Source: Bacillus sp. EB01
GTDB taxonomy: Bacteria > Bacillota > Bacilli > Bacillales > Cytobacillaceae
Assembly: GCF_000613125.1 (NCBI RefSeq)
Contig: NZ_HG964497.1
Coordinates: 602,823-666,822, forward strand
Direction of reading: 5' to 3'
DNA length: 64,000 nt
Part shown: positions 8,820 to 18,058 of the stretch, piece by piece
How positions within the stretch are numbered: position 1 is the stretch's first letter
How the letters are laid out: every line of letters begins with the position of its first letter
The notes under the pieces: model-generated
Told to the model about the DNA's origin: nothing
The model's input: the letters and a program-made list of their open reading frames with translations, nothing else
Databases searched by the model: none
Made by a program: the position numbers and the translations under genes

Positions 8820-11006
8820 TTATTCTATTTCTAGTTCAATTGTAACTTTGAACAAGTCACCATCGGTTTCGATATCCATTCTGCCATCATGAAGATCAAT
8901 AATAGACTTGGCAATGGCTAGGCCCAAGCCAGAACCCTCTGTGTGGCGGGAAGTGTCCCCCCGTTTAAATCGCTCGAATAGTTCCTCACCATTCCCATTC
9001 AATTCATACCTGGAGATATTCTTGAAGGTAATCCAAGCTAAATTGCCTTCTTGTCTGACAGCTAAATAAACACGGGTTCCCTCTTGCGTATATTTCAGGA
9101 TATTAAGAATGAGATTGTCAAAAACCCTCCATATTTTTTGGCCATCCACTACAGCATATACGGGGTGTTCCGGGAGTGAAACTCGGAAAACTAATCCTGA
9201 ATCCTGTATATGCTCATCGTGCTCGGCAAGGGACTGATTCAATAACTGGACAAGGTCAACTTTGGTCTTTACCAATTCAATCGCCCCGCTTGCCATTTTT
9301 GATGCTTCAAAAAGATCATCAATCAAAACCTTTAACCTTTTTGATTTTCTATCAATTATTTCAATATATGATTCCCGCTCTTCCTCTGCCAATTGAGGCA
9401 TCTTTAATAATTCCGTGTAGGTAATAATCGATGTCAGCGGTGTCCGTAAATCATGGCTCACATTCGTAATTAACTCCGTCTTTAGCCGCTCGCTCTTAAC
9501 CTGTTCCTTATGAGACTCTTTCACTTCCTGCTTTACACTATTTATATTTCTTGCCAGTCTGCTCAGTGGTGAGTTTCCTGAGATTACAAGGTCTTTTCCG
9601 ATAGTGCCATTGGCAAGTTCTTCTGTCGTCACCAGTATCCGGTTGAACTGTCCAGCATATTTCAGAATAAGATATATTATTGGCACTGCTATAGCAACGA
9701 GGAGCACCGCATATACCCAAAATAGCCCGTCATGCTTGATTATATAAATATATTGATTCCTTCCGAATATAAAGGCAGTGATTGGAATGAATCCAACAAT
9801 AACAGCCAGCAAAGCCAGGATTTGTGCGCCTATCTCCCAATGAAGGAATGCTTCCTTTAGTGCGTGATATGCTTTACCTACGAGACTTCCCTTAATGTCC
9901 TTCGACAGAAACTCCGGATCACTCATTCTTTTATAGAGAGCCGTAACGAGCAAAACAATAAGCGCCGCGGGAATCCCTATGAGGACTGACTTTATAAATG
10001 TCCCAATTAATGGTGCGCCTACATATACGAAGAAACTATGTCGATTATCAAAGAGAGAAATTACAAATGCAATGGTAGCCAATCCGGATACCAAAACCAT
10101 CACATCAATTGGAATAGCTTTGAAAATTCTCGAAAGATTTCGCTCTTGCGTAAGTGTCAGTTTTGTGAAGATAACAAGACTTGTTATAAGTGAAACGAAT
10201 CCTATAATTATATTAATATAATATGATTTCTGCATTTTCATAAAATGGTCGTAGCTAGCCATAACGGGATGGTTTTCAGGGGTGTCAGCAGCCACACCGA
10301 TATATCCGCTCAGTTGTTTTTCATCAAAAGGTATTCCGGGAGGGCCGTTAGGATAGATCAGTGTATTTATTTGTTTAGAGTAAAGTGGACTTTCTTGACT
10401 GATCTTGTCAATGGCCTCATTCATATTATCCGTAGAAATATTTGTATAAATTTTTCCGCTCAATACATCTTCAAAGTAATAGTTAAACGCCTGTTTCCCC
10501 CGTTCCAGCTCCAGCGTGGTCACCTCAAGGTTTGCATAATAGGTTTCCAATTTCTTTACCTTCTGCTTCATCAGAATCGCCCGGACATACTCATCATCTT
10601 TGAAGAAACGCTCCATTTCCGATATTTTCTTATCCCGTTCTTTCTCAAGCTCAGCAGCCTTCTCTTTTTCGCCTGAGCGGCTCGCCTCTTCAATTTGATA
10701 GTGGTATTCATCATAAATAGCTCGTATCTGAGTATCAAGATTATATTTTTCCTGGCGAGCAGATTGAATATCCCCATCTGATACCTTTAACTGTTTCAAG
10801 GCTTCCTCTTTCGTGAGTCCGTTTACCTCAAGCATATTAAGGCTATCAATAAACGAGCCTTGAATTGCCCGATAATCCGAAGTCTCAAAAAAGCTATTTC
10901 CAAAATAGGTTTTGCTATATTGCAAGAATGTAATAATCCCGCTCAATCCCGCACCAAGTAACAGAGCAGCTAACACCACAAGACTATTTTTCCATTTTGT
11001 AGCCAA
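8820..11006 (-). CDS. Multi-pass membrane sensor histidine kinase
   Basis: This 728-residue kinase has one N-terminal membrane segment (about 8-30) and an extracytoplasmic domain of about 230 residues with a charged, probably coiled-coil stretch at 85-150. Five or six further membrane segments run from about 265 to 455. A short HAMP-like linker leads to a HisKA domain with the H-box SHDLRTPL (His about 518) and a HATPase domain with GSGLGLAIAKSII. The kinase gene overlaps the regulator gene by 23 bases, so the pair is co-translated. The stimulus is unknown; no transporter gene lies beside it. Confidence 0.85.
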   Translation of the reverse strand: MATKWKNSLVVLAALLLGAGLSGIITFLQYSKTYFGNSFFETSDYRAIQGSFIDSLNMLEVNGLTKEEALKQLKVSDGDIQSARQEKYNLDTQIRAIYDEYHYQIEEASRSGEKEKAAELEKERDKKISEMERFFKDDEYVRAILMKQKVKKLETYYANLEVTTLELERGKQAFNYYFEDVLSGKIYTNISTDNMNEAIDKISQESPLYSKQINTLIYPNGPPGIPFDEKQLSGYIGVAADTPENHPVMASYDHFMKMQKSYYINIIIGFVSLITSLVIFTKLTLTQERNLSRIFKAIPIDVMVLVSGLATIAFVISLFDNRHSFFVYVGAPLIGTFIKSVLIGIPAALIVLLVTALYKRMSDPEFLSKDIKGSLVGKAYHALKEAFLHWEIGAQILALLAVIVGFIPITAFIFGRNQYIYIIKHDGLFWVYAVLLVAIAVPIIYLILKYAGQFNRILVTTEELANGTIGKDLVISGNSPLSRLARNINSVKQEVKESHKEQVKSERLKTELITNVSHDLRTPLTSIITYTELLKMPQLAEEERESYIEIIDRKSKRLKVLIDDLFEASKMASGAIELVKTKVDLVQLLNQSLAEHDEHIQDSGLVFRVSLPEHPVYAVVDGQKIWRVFDNLILNILKYTQEGTRVYLAVRQEGNLAWITFKNISRYELNGNGEELFERFKRGDTSRHTEGSGLGLAIAKSIIDLHDGRMDIETDGDLFKVTIELEIE

Positions 11007-11676
11007 TGCCCCACACCACCTTCAAATACCTGGGATTCTTCGGATCGATTTCAATCTTCTCACGGATTTTCCTGATGTGAACTGCTACAATGTTTTCGGC
11101 ATTGAAGCCAGGCTCTTTCCAAACCAGTTCATAGATTTCATTGATTGAAAAAACCCTGCCAGCGTTCGTCATAAGAAGCTCAACAATCCGGTATTCAATC
11201 GGAGTCAGTCTAATTGGCTCCCCGTCAAGGGCCACTTGCTTTGCTGTTTGGTCCAATGTCAGTCCATTCAAATCTATCTGCTTATTCATACCCTCATAAG
11301 TTCCGAGATTCATATACCGTCTAAGCTGGGATTTAACTCTTGCAATTAGTTCAACCGGATTAAAGGGCTTCGTTACATAATCATCCGCCCCAATTTGCAG
11401 CCCAAGAATTTTATCTGTATCCTCGCTTTTCGCGCTTAACATGATAATCGGTATATTTTTCTTCTCACGTATCTTGAATGTAGCTGCAATGCCATCTAGG
11501 CGCGGCATCATGATGTCCATCACGATAAGGTGTATTTCCTGACTATGTAGTTTCTCAATTGCTTCAAGCCCATCTTTGGCCTTAATTACTGTAAGGCCTT
11601 CATTCCGCAAATATATCTCTATGGCATCACGTATCTCTTTTTCATCATCTACAACTAGCACATTGCATTTTTCCAC
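10984..11676 (-). CDS. OmpR/VanR-type response regulator
   Basis: A receiver domain (residues 4-115) shows the acidic pair DDE, the phosphoryl acceptor in MDIMMPRLDG and a conserved Lys in TKPFNP. A winged-helix DNA-binding domain follows (about 135-230), ending VVWGIGYKMEK. I chose the GTG at 11676, which gives 230 residues beginning MEKCNVLVVDDE and has GGGGGTGGG upstream. An ATG at 11736 would add 20 residues not typical of the family. It is the first gene of the operon with the kinase. Confidence 0.85.
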   Translation of the reverse strand: MEKCNVLVVDDEKEIRDAIEIYLRNEGLTVIKAKDGLEAIEKLHSQEIHLIVMDIMMPRLDGIAATFKIREKKNIPIIMLSAKSEDTDKILGLQIGADDYVTKPFNPVELIARVKSQLRRYMNLGTYEGMNKQIDLNGLTLDQTAKQVALDGEPIRLTPIEYRIVELLMTNAGRVFSINEIYELVWKEPGFNAENIVAVHIRKIREKIEIDPKNPRYLKVVWGIGYKMEK

Positions 11677-11797
11677 TATTTTCCCACCCCCAGGAGAATT
11701 ATAGCATCCCCATTTCGTTAAGATAACTGTAAACATAAAGTCTTACGATTGCCCCATCCAATTTCTGAAGAAATTCTTAAGATTTTTGGGCGAAAAG

Positions 11798-11829
11798 AAA
11801 GGCTTCCCCAACCAATGGGAAAGCCTTTT
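11798..11829 (-). terminator. Terminator after the yurR-like gene
   Basis: An AAAGGCTT / AAGCCTTT stem with extra CCC/GGG pairs lies just past the stop at 11837. It can terminate the minus strand and also faces the regulator promoter region. Confidence 0.65.
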
Positions 11830-11836
11830 GTATTAA

Positions 11837-12952
11837 TTATTCAATTGCACCACTAACATTGTAAGGCTTCAAATCTAAATCAGGCTCCATGCCAAGCGAG
11901 AGCTTTGCAAGCTGTGCACCAAGAAATGGGCCTACAGTAAGTCCAGAGGCACCGAGCCCATTCGCGAACAACAAATTATTAAAGTCTGGAATTTCCCCAA
12001 TAACCGGAAGGAACCCCGGTGTATACGGCCGGTATCCAACACGCGCTTCAATAAAAGAAGCATCTCCTAGACCAGGGGCAATCTCCAGTGCCTTATTGAG
12101 CACCTCATGGAGTCCCCCGGCTGTGATTCGCATATCGAAATTCATATCATTCTCATGGGTTGTCCCTATAACGATCTTGCCATTTTCGAACGCAAGGATG
12201 TATTGGTCGTTCGGAGGCATGATTACTGGCCATCTAGATGTATCCTGATTTTCAAGCTTAAGATGGACAATCTGCCCCTTTTGTGAGGTAAGCCTTAGCT
12301 TGATTCCTAGGGATGCAAGCAAGTCCCCAGCCCACGCACCGGCAGTGACGATGACTTTATCGGCAAAATAAACCTTTCCATCGACTTTAGCTCCAACTAC
12401 ATTTCCAGCTTCAACAGCAATCTCTGCAGATCCAGTAATAAGGGCAGCACCATGCTTGCAGGCTGAGCTTAAGAGCGCATTTCTTAATGCGCGGCCATCC
12501 ACTCTTGCCGCACCGCCGACCTTAACAGAAGAAAACTCTTTGCAAACAGGAGGAAATAGTTCAGCTGTTCCCGGCCCGCTGAGTTGGGCAACCTCGCCAA
12601 TTTCAGGTGCATCTTCACGTCTTGCAAGAGCTCTCTCTTCCATTTTATCAAGCTTTACGGAATCTTTATGAAGACTTAATGCCCCTATCCTCGCATATCC
12701 AGTATCTGTTTCCCCATCTTCTTCAAGCTGCTGGATAAGCGATGAATAATACGCAGCACCATTTTTGGCAAGTGCGTACCATGCTTTATTGCGGCGCTGT
12801 GACAACCATGGGCAGATAATCCCGGCTGCAGCATCCGTTGCCTGGCCCGGATCTTTCCGGTCAATGACCGTAACAGCAGCTCCTGAATTTGCCAAATGGT
12901 AGGCAGTTGAAGCCCCGAGGATACCAGCACCTATTATAATGAATTTTTTCAT
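11837..12952 (-). CDS. yurR: FAD-dependent oxidoreductase, DAO family (YurR-like)
   Basis: This 371-residue flavoprotein has the N-terminal dinucleotide-binding motif GAGILGASTAYHLA followed by VIDRKDPG, which binds the FAD adenosine. Near the C-terminus lies GYRPYTPGFLPVIG and then a GLGASGLT glycine motif. This is the D-amino-acid oxidase/dehydrogenase and glycine oxidase fold, and length and layout match B. subtilis YurR. It probably oxidises an amino acid or similar amine; the exact substrate is not determined. The gene is monocistronic. Confidence 0.75.
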   Translation of the reverse strand: MKKFIIIGAGILGASTAYHLANSGAAVTVIDRKDPGQATDAAAGIICPWLSQRRNKAWYALAKNGAAYYSSLIQQLEEDGETDTGYARIGALSLHKDSVKLDKMEERALARREDAPEIGEVAQLSGPGTAELFPPVCKEFSSVKVGGAARVDGRALRNALLSSACKHGAALITGSAEIAVEAGNVVGAKVDGKVYFADKVIVTAGAWAGDLLASLGIKLRLTSQKGQIVHLKLENQDTSRWPVIMPPNDQYILAFENGKIVIGTTHENDMNFDMRITAGGLHEVLNKALEIAPGLGDASFIEARVGYRPYTPGFLPVIGEIPDFNNLLFANGLGASGLTVGPFLGAQLAKLSLGMEPDLDLKPYNVSGAIE

Positions 12953-13030
12953 ATTAACACCTTTTCTAGAATTCCTCTTTTCTCTATTTTACAAAAAAGC
13001 TTGGCCAACTCAAAACCAGGCCCTCCCTCG

Positions 13031-13060
13031 TTGACAAATTCAAGCAAATGGAAATATACT
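13031..13060 (+). promoter_or_regulatory. Sigma-A promoter of the ABC-F leader
   Basis: TTGACA (13031-13036) and TATACT (13055-13060) are separated by 18 bases. Transcription should start near 13067, giving a leader of about 310 bases before the ABC-F start codon. Confidence 0.75.
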
Positions 13061-13139
13061 AAATGCAGCAGCACCACAAAACTGAAAGGAAAAGGTACAG
13101 GAGCAATGAAGCTATAATCTTATTTTTTGGAGTGAACTC

Positions 13140-13259
13140 ATGATGAATAAAAATGAGGAAACCTGGAGAATAGGATTCGTATGCCCTTTTTTGCTTATCA
13201 AGTACCGTGCCTTCCGTATGCCTTTTTTGGTATGCTTGTTTTTGGCGATGCTTGCATAG
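13140..13259 (+). CDS. Leader peptide upstream of the ABC-F gene
   Basis: This 39-codon frame starts at ATG ATG (13140/13143) with GGAG 7 bases upstream and ends at TAG 13257-13259. The peptide begins MMNKNEETWRIGF and ends in a hydrophobic MPFLVCLFLAMLA stretch. It lies between the promoter and an intrinsic terminator. That is the arrangement of ribosome-mediated attenuation in antibiotic-responsive ABC-F genes, where a drug-stalled ribosome lets RNA polymerase read through. Coding potential is inferred from the ribosome binding site and position only. Confidence 0.6.
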   Translation: MMNKNEETWRIGFVCPFLLIKYRAFRMPFLVCLFLAMLA

Positions 13260-13281
13260 GGATCTTTGCATACATACATCC

Positions 13282-13312
13282 AACCTCTCCAGGATAACCT
13301 GGGGAGGTTTTT
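13282..13312 (+). terminator. Attenuator terminator in the ABC-F leader
   Basis: A stem of 12 pairs (13282-13293 with 13298-13309, one mismatch-like U:G pair) with loop ATAA runs into a T-run. It ends 64 bases before the ABC-F start codon. The leader also has GTATGC at 13179, 13216 and 13230 and the complementary GCATAC at 13268-13273, which could form alternative structures. Confidence 0.8.
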
Positions 13313-13376
13313 CTGTTGATTATAGAAACTCAGTTTACCCGTAAGCGTGCCTAACAAATTAACTGAGGTGATCTGT

Positions 13377-15119
13377 ATGGAACTAATCCAAGTACGAAAT
13401 GTAAAAAAGAGCTTTGGAGATCGAGATATACTCAAGGGTATTTCTTTTGATATACGGAATGGTGAAAAAATCGGCCTAGTTGGTTGGAATGGCTCAGGCA
13501 AGACAACGCTGATCAAACTTATTATTGGAGAGCTGATCCCTGATGCCGGGACAATCGTAAAAAGTCCGGTCAGCTTGAGGATTGGTTATCTTCCCCAATC
13601 CACTGAATACGAAATGACTGCCCCTTATATGGAAAATGGAAAGGAGCTTTTGGAGACAGCCAGCAAGCTCGGTCTGGAAAAAATATCGGCCTGGGAAGGG
13701 CAAAGACTTGAAAACTTGAGCGGCGGCGAGCGGCTTAAACTTGTACTGGCCGGTATTTGGTCAGTAAACCCTGAACTGCTGATCCTCGATGAACCAACCA
13801 ACCATCTCGATCAAAAAGGGCTAGAATGGCTCATCACATCCCTGAACAAAGCGAAGCAGGCAGCTCTCATCATCTCCCATGATCGTTACTTTCTAGACGA
13901 AACGGTGACAAAGATACTGGAAATTGAGGATGGTAACATTGCTGTTTATGATGGAAATTTCACTGCCTACCGAAAAGAGAAACAGCGTCGCCGTGAGCAG
14001 CAAGAACGTGATTATCAGAAACAGCAAAGAAAAATAGAAATAATCAACGAACAAATTGAAATCTTTAAGAGATGGTCCGAAAAAGGACACCGCGAGGCAG
14101 GAAAAGGCAGAACACCCGCGGAAAACCGGCAGGCAGGCTTTAAAGAATACGGACGGGTCCAGGCCAAGAAAAAAGACATCCAAATCAGGTCAAAGCTAAA
14201 GCGCCTGAACCTAGAACTTGAAAAGCACAAGGTTGATCGCCCAAAGGAAGATCTGAATGTAGATTTCAATTTCGAAACGAACCGGAGCCGAGGCAAGCGG
14301 ATACTTGAAGCAAAAGGCCTTACAAAAGCGTTTGGAGAGCGCATGTTATTTGGGAAGAGCCATTTTTATATACGGCATGGGGAAAAAGTAGCCTTGCTAG
14401 GTCCAAATGGTTCCGGAAAAACAACATTTATCAAGATGCTGCTTGGCGATGAGCCTGTTACGAAGGGTTCGCTCTGGAAAAGTGAATCAATGAAGATTGC
14501 CTATCTAAGTCAGGATGTTAAAGACCTACCGGAAGAAAAGACCCCTCTTCAATCTCTTGACCTTGAAAAATGGGAGGAGATATCGAAGGCGAGAACCCTG
14601 TTTGCCAATATGGGAATGAAGGAAGAAAAGCTGCTAAACCCTATTTCTGCACTGAGCCTCGGTGAAAGGACCCGGGTAAAGCTTGTGCATATGATTATGC
14701 AGGAATACGATGTGCTCGTTCTTGATGAACCGACAAATCACCTTGATTTGCCCAGCAGGGAACAGATGGAACAGACCCTTGAAAGCTTCTCGGGTACACT
14801 TATTATCGTTTCGCATGACCGCTATTTCGTTGAAAGGCTGTGCGATAAAATTCTTTTAATAGAGGATAATCGAATCCAGCGGTATGAAATGGGCGTAACA
14901 GAATTTTTGAAGAAAAAAGAATCCAATGTGAATCAGGGCGAAAGGATCCGCCAGGAGGAGCTGGCTGTGCTCGATACAAGGATTACAGAACTTCTCGGAA
15001 AAATTAGTCAGTTTCCCAAGGATAGCAAGGAAAATATACAAGTTGATTCACAACTAAAAGAGTTAATTGAGAAAAAGCAGTCCTATCAACAAATCGTCGT
15101 TCATAATGCAGATGAATGA
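13377..15119 (+). CDS. vmlR: ABC-F ribosome-protection ATPase, VmlR/Vga type
   Basis: This 580-residue soluble protein has two nucleotide-binding domains. The first has Walker A GWNGSGKT at residues 36-43, signature LSGGERLK and LLILDEPTNHLD. The second has GPNGSGKT, the variant signature LSLGERTR and VLVLDEPTNHLD. A charged linker of about 80 residues separates them, and there are no membrane segments. Order, linker and C-terminal coiled coil resemble B. subtilis VmlR, which displaces lincosamide, streptogramin A and pleuromutilin drugs from the ribosome. I chose the ATG at 13377 over one at 13347 because GAGGTG precedes it and family proteins begin there. Drug range is not predictable. Confidence 0.8.
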   Translation: MELIQVRNVKKSFGDRDILKGISFDIRNGEKIGLVGWNGSGKTTLIKLIIGELIPDAGTIVKSPVSLRIGYLPQSTEYEMTAPYMENGKELLETASKLGLEKISAWEGQRLENLSGGERLKLVLAGIWSVNPELLILDEPTNHLDQKGLEWLITSLNKAKQAALIISHDRYFLDETVTKILEIEDGNIAVYDGNFTAYRKEKQRRREQQERDYQKQQRKIEIINEQIEIFKRWSEKGHREAGKGRTPAENRQAGFKEYGRVQAKKKDIQIRSKLKRLNLELEKHKVDRPKEDLNVDFNFETNRSRGKRILEAKGLTKAFGERMLFGKSHFYIRHGEKVALLGPNGSGKTTFIKMLLGDEPVTKGSLWKSESMKIAYLSQDVKDLPEEKTPLQSLDLEKWEEISKARTLFANMGMKEEKLLNPISALSLGERTRVKLVHMIMQEYDVLVLDEPTNHLDLPSREQMEQTLESFSGTLIIVSHDRYFVERLCDKILLIEDNRIQRYEMGVTEFLKKKESNVNQGERIRQEELAVLDTRITELLGKISQFPKDSKENIQVDSQLKELIEKKQSYQQIVVHNADE

Positions 15120-15194
15120 CATTTCGGGTTTCCGAGCAGTGCAAATGTCATTCATAACCCCGAGGAATGAAAAACAAATATGGATTCCGTACGA

Positions 15195-15240
15195 AGGATG
15201 GAGCTATCCCAATTTGAATATAGCTCCATCCTTTTTTCCT
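15195..15240 (+). terminator. Terminator after the ABC-F gene
   Basis: A perfect 13-bp stem (15195-15207 with 15220-15232) is followed by TTTTTTCC, about 75 bases past the stop. Confidence 0.85.
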
Positions 15241-15325
15241 CTAATAATTTTCCCAACATAAAAAAGGTTTCGTACTAGTTTAATCCTGGGCAAAACAATA
15301 CGACTACTATTCCCAGGAGGCCTTC

Positions 15326-16660
15326 ATGAAAAAAGTTAAATTCCTTGTCTTATTGATGATGATGTTTGCACTCACAAGCACATCCTTCTCCCCTGCACCA
15401 AAGGCAGCTGGAATTACAGCCGAGCTGAGCCCTGCTATTCAAAAGCTTTTAGGCACTACCCTATCTGGCAGCGAGACAGAAGCAATTATCACGTACAAGA
15501 CTCTACCTGTATTAAAGGATGTACAGTTATTACAGAACCTTGGTTTTAAAACAAAGATGTTCGACAATTTACCAATGATTGCAGTTAAAGGAAAGCTTGG
15601 TTCCCTTGTTACCCTTCTTGCCTCATCCACTAACATTCTTTCAGTCTATGAAAATAAGGAACTTACGTATTTCCTCCGTGATAGCCGGAACCTGATTGGA
15701 GCAGAGGCCGTTTGGAATGACCTTGGCTTTACAGGTAAAGGCGTTACCGTTGCCGTCATTGACAGCGGTATCGACTCAACCCACCAGGACTTGAAATTTG
15801 GTGATAAGGTCGTCCAAAACGTTAAGTTTGTTGCTGGGAATCTTTTTGGCAATGAGCCTATTTATCTCGAAAATGTGGTCAATACTGATACTTCTTCGGG
15901 GCATGGCACCCACGTAGCAGGTACGATTGCTGGCAGCGGCACGGCCAGCGGAGGCCTTTATAAAGGAGTTGCACCGGATGCTAAACTTGTTGGCCTTGGG
16001 GTTGGTGAAGGCATCAATATTTTATGGTCACTGGAAGCTTTCGACTATGCAATAGAGAATAAAGACCAATACGGCATTGATGTTATTAGTAACAGCTGGG
16101 GAACGACTGGGGAATATTCACCAAATGACCCAATCAATGTTGCTTCAAAAGTCGCCCACGATGCTGGTATGACGGTCGTTTTTGCAGCTGGGAATGAAGG
16201 TCCCGGGGACAATACTCTTAATCCATATTCTGCTGCACCATGGGTAATTAGCGTTGCTGCCGGAACAAAGGATAGGCAGCTGGCCGACTTCTCTTCCAGG
16301 GGAGTGGCCGGAGACACACTCCTCCACCCGGACATTACGGCTCCTGGAGTTGATATTGTCGCAACCCGTTCATCAACAGGCCTTGTCATGAATGTACTCG
16401 GCACTACAACCGATCTTTCATACCTGGATCCGGAACACCTGTTGTTTTATACGACATCTAGCGGCACAAGCATGGCCGCTCCGCATATATCCGGGGTTGT
16501 TGCACTCATGAAAGAAGCAAAGCCTAATTTGACACCTAGCCAGGCTCTAGACTATATGGTACAGACGGCAGACCCTATGGCTGGTTACACCTACCATCAA
16601 GTTGGCGCTGGTTATGTCAATGCCTTTAAAGCTGTTCAGGCTGCTGCTTCCGCTCAGTAA
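15326..16660 (+). CDS. Secreted subtilisin-family serine protease
   Basis: This 444-residue S8 peptidase has a signal peptide with KK, a leucine/methionine core and an Ala-Ala-Gly region near residue 28. A propeptide-like region of about 90 residues follows. The catalytic triad is complete: Asp146 in VIDSGID, His193 in GHGTHVAG and Ser382 in GTSMAAPH. The oxyanion Asn lies in the AAGNEG segment. The domain most resembles the AprX/halolysin branch, but unlike B. subtilis AprX it has an export signal. A CCTGGG/CCCAGG pairing at 15285-15317 could partly cover the AGGAGG ribosome binding site. Confidence 0.85.
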   Translation: MKKVKFLVLLMMMFALTSTSFSPAPKAAGITAELSPAIQKLLGTTLSGSETEAIITYKTLPVLKDVQLLQNLGFKTKMFDNLPMIAVKGKLGSLVTLLASSTNILSVYENKELTYFLRDSRNLIGAEAVWNDLGFTGKGVTVAVIDSGIDSTHQDLKFGDKVVQNVKFVAGNLFGNEPIYLENVVNTDTSSGHGTHVAGTIAGSGTASGGLYKGVAPDAKLVGLGVGEGINILWSLEAFDYAIENKDQYGIDVISNSWGTTGEYSPNDPINVASKVAHDAGMTVVFAAGNEGPGDNTLNPYSAAPWVISVAAGTKDRQLADFSSRGVAGDTLLHPDITAPGVDIVATRSSTGLVMNVLGTTTDLSYLDPEHLLFYTTSSGTSMAAPHISGVVALMKEAKPNLTPSQALDYMVQTADPMAGYTYHQVGAGYVNAFKAVQAAASAQ

Positions 16661-16668
16661 AGTTAAAG

Positions 16669-16700
16669 AACTCCGCCTATCGTCATGGCGGAGTTTTTTA
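16669..16700 (+). terminator. Terminator after the subtilisin gene
   Basis: A 9-bp stem AACTCCGCC/GGCGGAGTT (16669-16677 with 16687-16695) is followed by a T-run. It lies between convergent genes. Confidence 0.85.
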
Positions 16701-16703
16701 CTA

Positions 16704-17351
16704 TTATTCAGCTATTGCAACTTTGCCTTCGGTTGTATCCAAAGCCTCCCGCTTCCGGATTAAACTTACCAGGAAGTACACTAGCGGGGTAATGGCAATC
16801 GATGCGAAAAATTTAAATACATACTGAGTTACAATCATTGTGCCAAGTATGGCAACTGGAACAGTCCCATAGAAAGCTATTGCAATGAATATGGTTGTGT
16901 CAACAAGCTGGCTTAACATCACTGCAGCATTGTTTCGCAGCCAAAGCTTCTTCTGTCCATGGCGGTTTTTCAGCTTATTAAAGACAAATACATCCAGGTT
17001 CTGGCTGATAGCATACGAAATCAGGCTTGCGATTATGACTCTGAAACTACCGTTCAAGATTGTTTCAAACGATTGCTGCTCTGTGAACACTGGGGCAGCA
17101 GGAAGCGCAACCGTGATGGAAATAAACACAAGGGCTAGAATTTGGGTAATCAGCCCGGCCTGGACAGTCCTTTGCCCGGCTTTTTTCCCGTACACTTCAA
17201 CAATCACATCAATGATTGGATAGGTAAAAAAATAAACGATAACCGCGGCAGGCAGGATTGCCCAGCTGCCGATACTAAAAAGCTTTACTGCTACGATGTT
17301 GGCCAATATCAACAGACCTACAAATGCACCGTTCAGATAGAATAGCATCAT
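16704..17351 (-). CDS. Queuosine precursor transporter, YhhQ/VUT family
   Basis: This 215-residue protein has five to six membrane segments and the family motifs IIDVIVEVYGKKAGQ and SQLVDTTIFIAIAFYG. It belongs to the YhhQ family, which imports queuosine precursors such as preQ0/preQ1. It begins 10 bases after queF stops, so it is the second gene of a queF operon behind a preQ1 riboswitch. That context strongly supports the substrate. It would feed the cytoplasmic tRNA-queuosine pathway by salvage. Confidence 0.85.
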   Translation of the reverse strand: MMLFYLNGAFVGLLILANIVAVKLFSIGSWAILPAAVIVYFFTYPIIDVIVEVYGKKAGQRTVQAGLITQILALVFISITVALPAAPVFTEQQSFETILNGSFRVIIASLISYAISQNLDVFVFNKLKNRHGQKKLWLRNNAAVMLSQLVDTTIFIAIAFYGTVPVAILGTMIVTQYVFKFFASIAITPLVYFLVSLIRKREALDTTEGKVAIAE

Positions 17352-17361
17352 TGATCCCCCC

Positions 17362-17862
17362 TTATCGGTTATCTACTTTTTCAGGATAAAGATCGTGGTT
17401 CATCAAACGGAAATTCGCCATTTCCTCATACTTTGTGCCTGGCTTCCCATAGTTGCACCAAGGATCTATTGAAATCCCGCCCCGCGGTGTAAACTTTCCC
17501 CACACCTCGATATAGCGAGGATCCAGCAGCTTGATCAAGTCATTCATGATGATATTGACACAGTCTTCATGGAAGTCACCATGGTTCCTGAAGCTGAATA
17601 AGTACAGTTTGAGAGACTTACTTTCTACAATTTTCTTATCAGGTATATACGAGATGTACATCGTTGCAAAATCGGGCTGATGGGTCAGCGGGCAAAGACT
17701 CGTAAACTCCGGACAATTGAATTTCACGAAATAATCCCTATTTGTATGGAGATTATCAACCGCCTCCAAAACTTCAGGCGCATATTGAAACGTATAGTTG
17801 TTATTTTGATTCCCCAATAGTGTTAAATCCTTCAAGCCTTCCTCTTGAGTCCGTCCAGACAT
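17362..17862 (-). CDS. queF: preQ0 reductase (NADPH-dependent 7-cyano-7-deazaguanine reductase)
   Basis: This 166-residue single-domain T-fold enzyme has the catalytic Cys in [12 protein letters not shown], the QueF motif [16 protein letters not shown] for NADPH binding, and a conserved DPWCNYG near the end. It reduces the nitrile of preQ0 to preQ1, the last step before insertion into tRNA. Length matches the unimodular (B. subtilis type) QueF. The gene lies directly downstream of a preQ1-I riboswitch and is co-transcribed with a precursor transporter. queC, queD and queE are not in this window. Confidence 0.95.
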   Translation of the reverse strand: MSGRTQEEGLKDLTLLGNQNNNYTFQYAPEVLEAVDNLHTNRDYFVKFNCPEFTSLCPLTHQPDFATMYISYIPDKKIVESKSLKLYLFSFRNHGDFHEDCVNIIMNDLIKLLDPRYIEVWGKFTPRGGISIDPWCNYGKPGTKYEEMANFRLMNHDLYPEKVDNR

Positions 17863-17936
17863 AAAAAAACCCCCTCGTAAAAGTTTCCGGTCCTTTACAA
17901 GAGAGTTTCAGTGAACGACTAATAAAAATCTAGGAT

Positions 17937-17971
17937 AAAAAGAAAAAGCCATGTCCGGTTATGGACATGGC
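17937..17971 (-). terminator. Expression-platform terminator of the preQ1 riboswitch
   Basis: A 9-bp perfect stem (17948-17956 with 17963-17971) is followed on the minus strand by TTTTTCTTTTT. It sits between the aptamer and the queF start, so ligand binding probably causes early termination. Confidence 0.85.
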
Positions 17972-17985
17972 AAATTGTCATGTAT

Positions 17986-18023
17986 CCATAGTTTTTTATA
18001 GAGGGTATCAGCTATGAACCTCT
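17986..18023 (-). promoter_or_regulatory. preQ1-I riboswitch aptamer
   Basis: Read on the minus strand, the element starts AGAGGTTC, has the loop segment ATAGC, continues ACCCTCTATAAAAAACTA and is under 40 bases long. This is the class I preQ1 consensus: a hairpin AGAGG/CCTCT plus an A-rich tail that forms the pseudoknot. The downstream genes queF and a preQ1-family transporter fit the ligand. Confidence 0.93.
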
Positions 18024-18058
18024 CCCGTTTCAGGAACGGATTTAATTTTCCTTTTCAT

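Noticed and set aside
13059-13516. Minus-strand frames over the ABC-F leader and gene start
   Set aside because: They are shadows of the leader and the ABC-F coding sequence, with no ribosome binding site.
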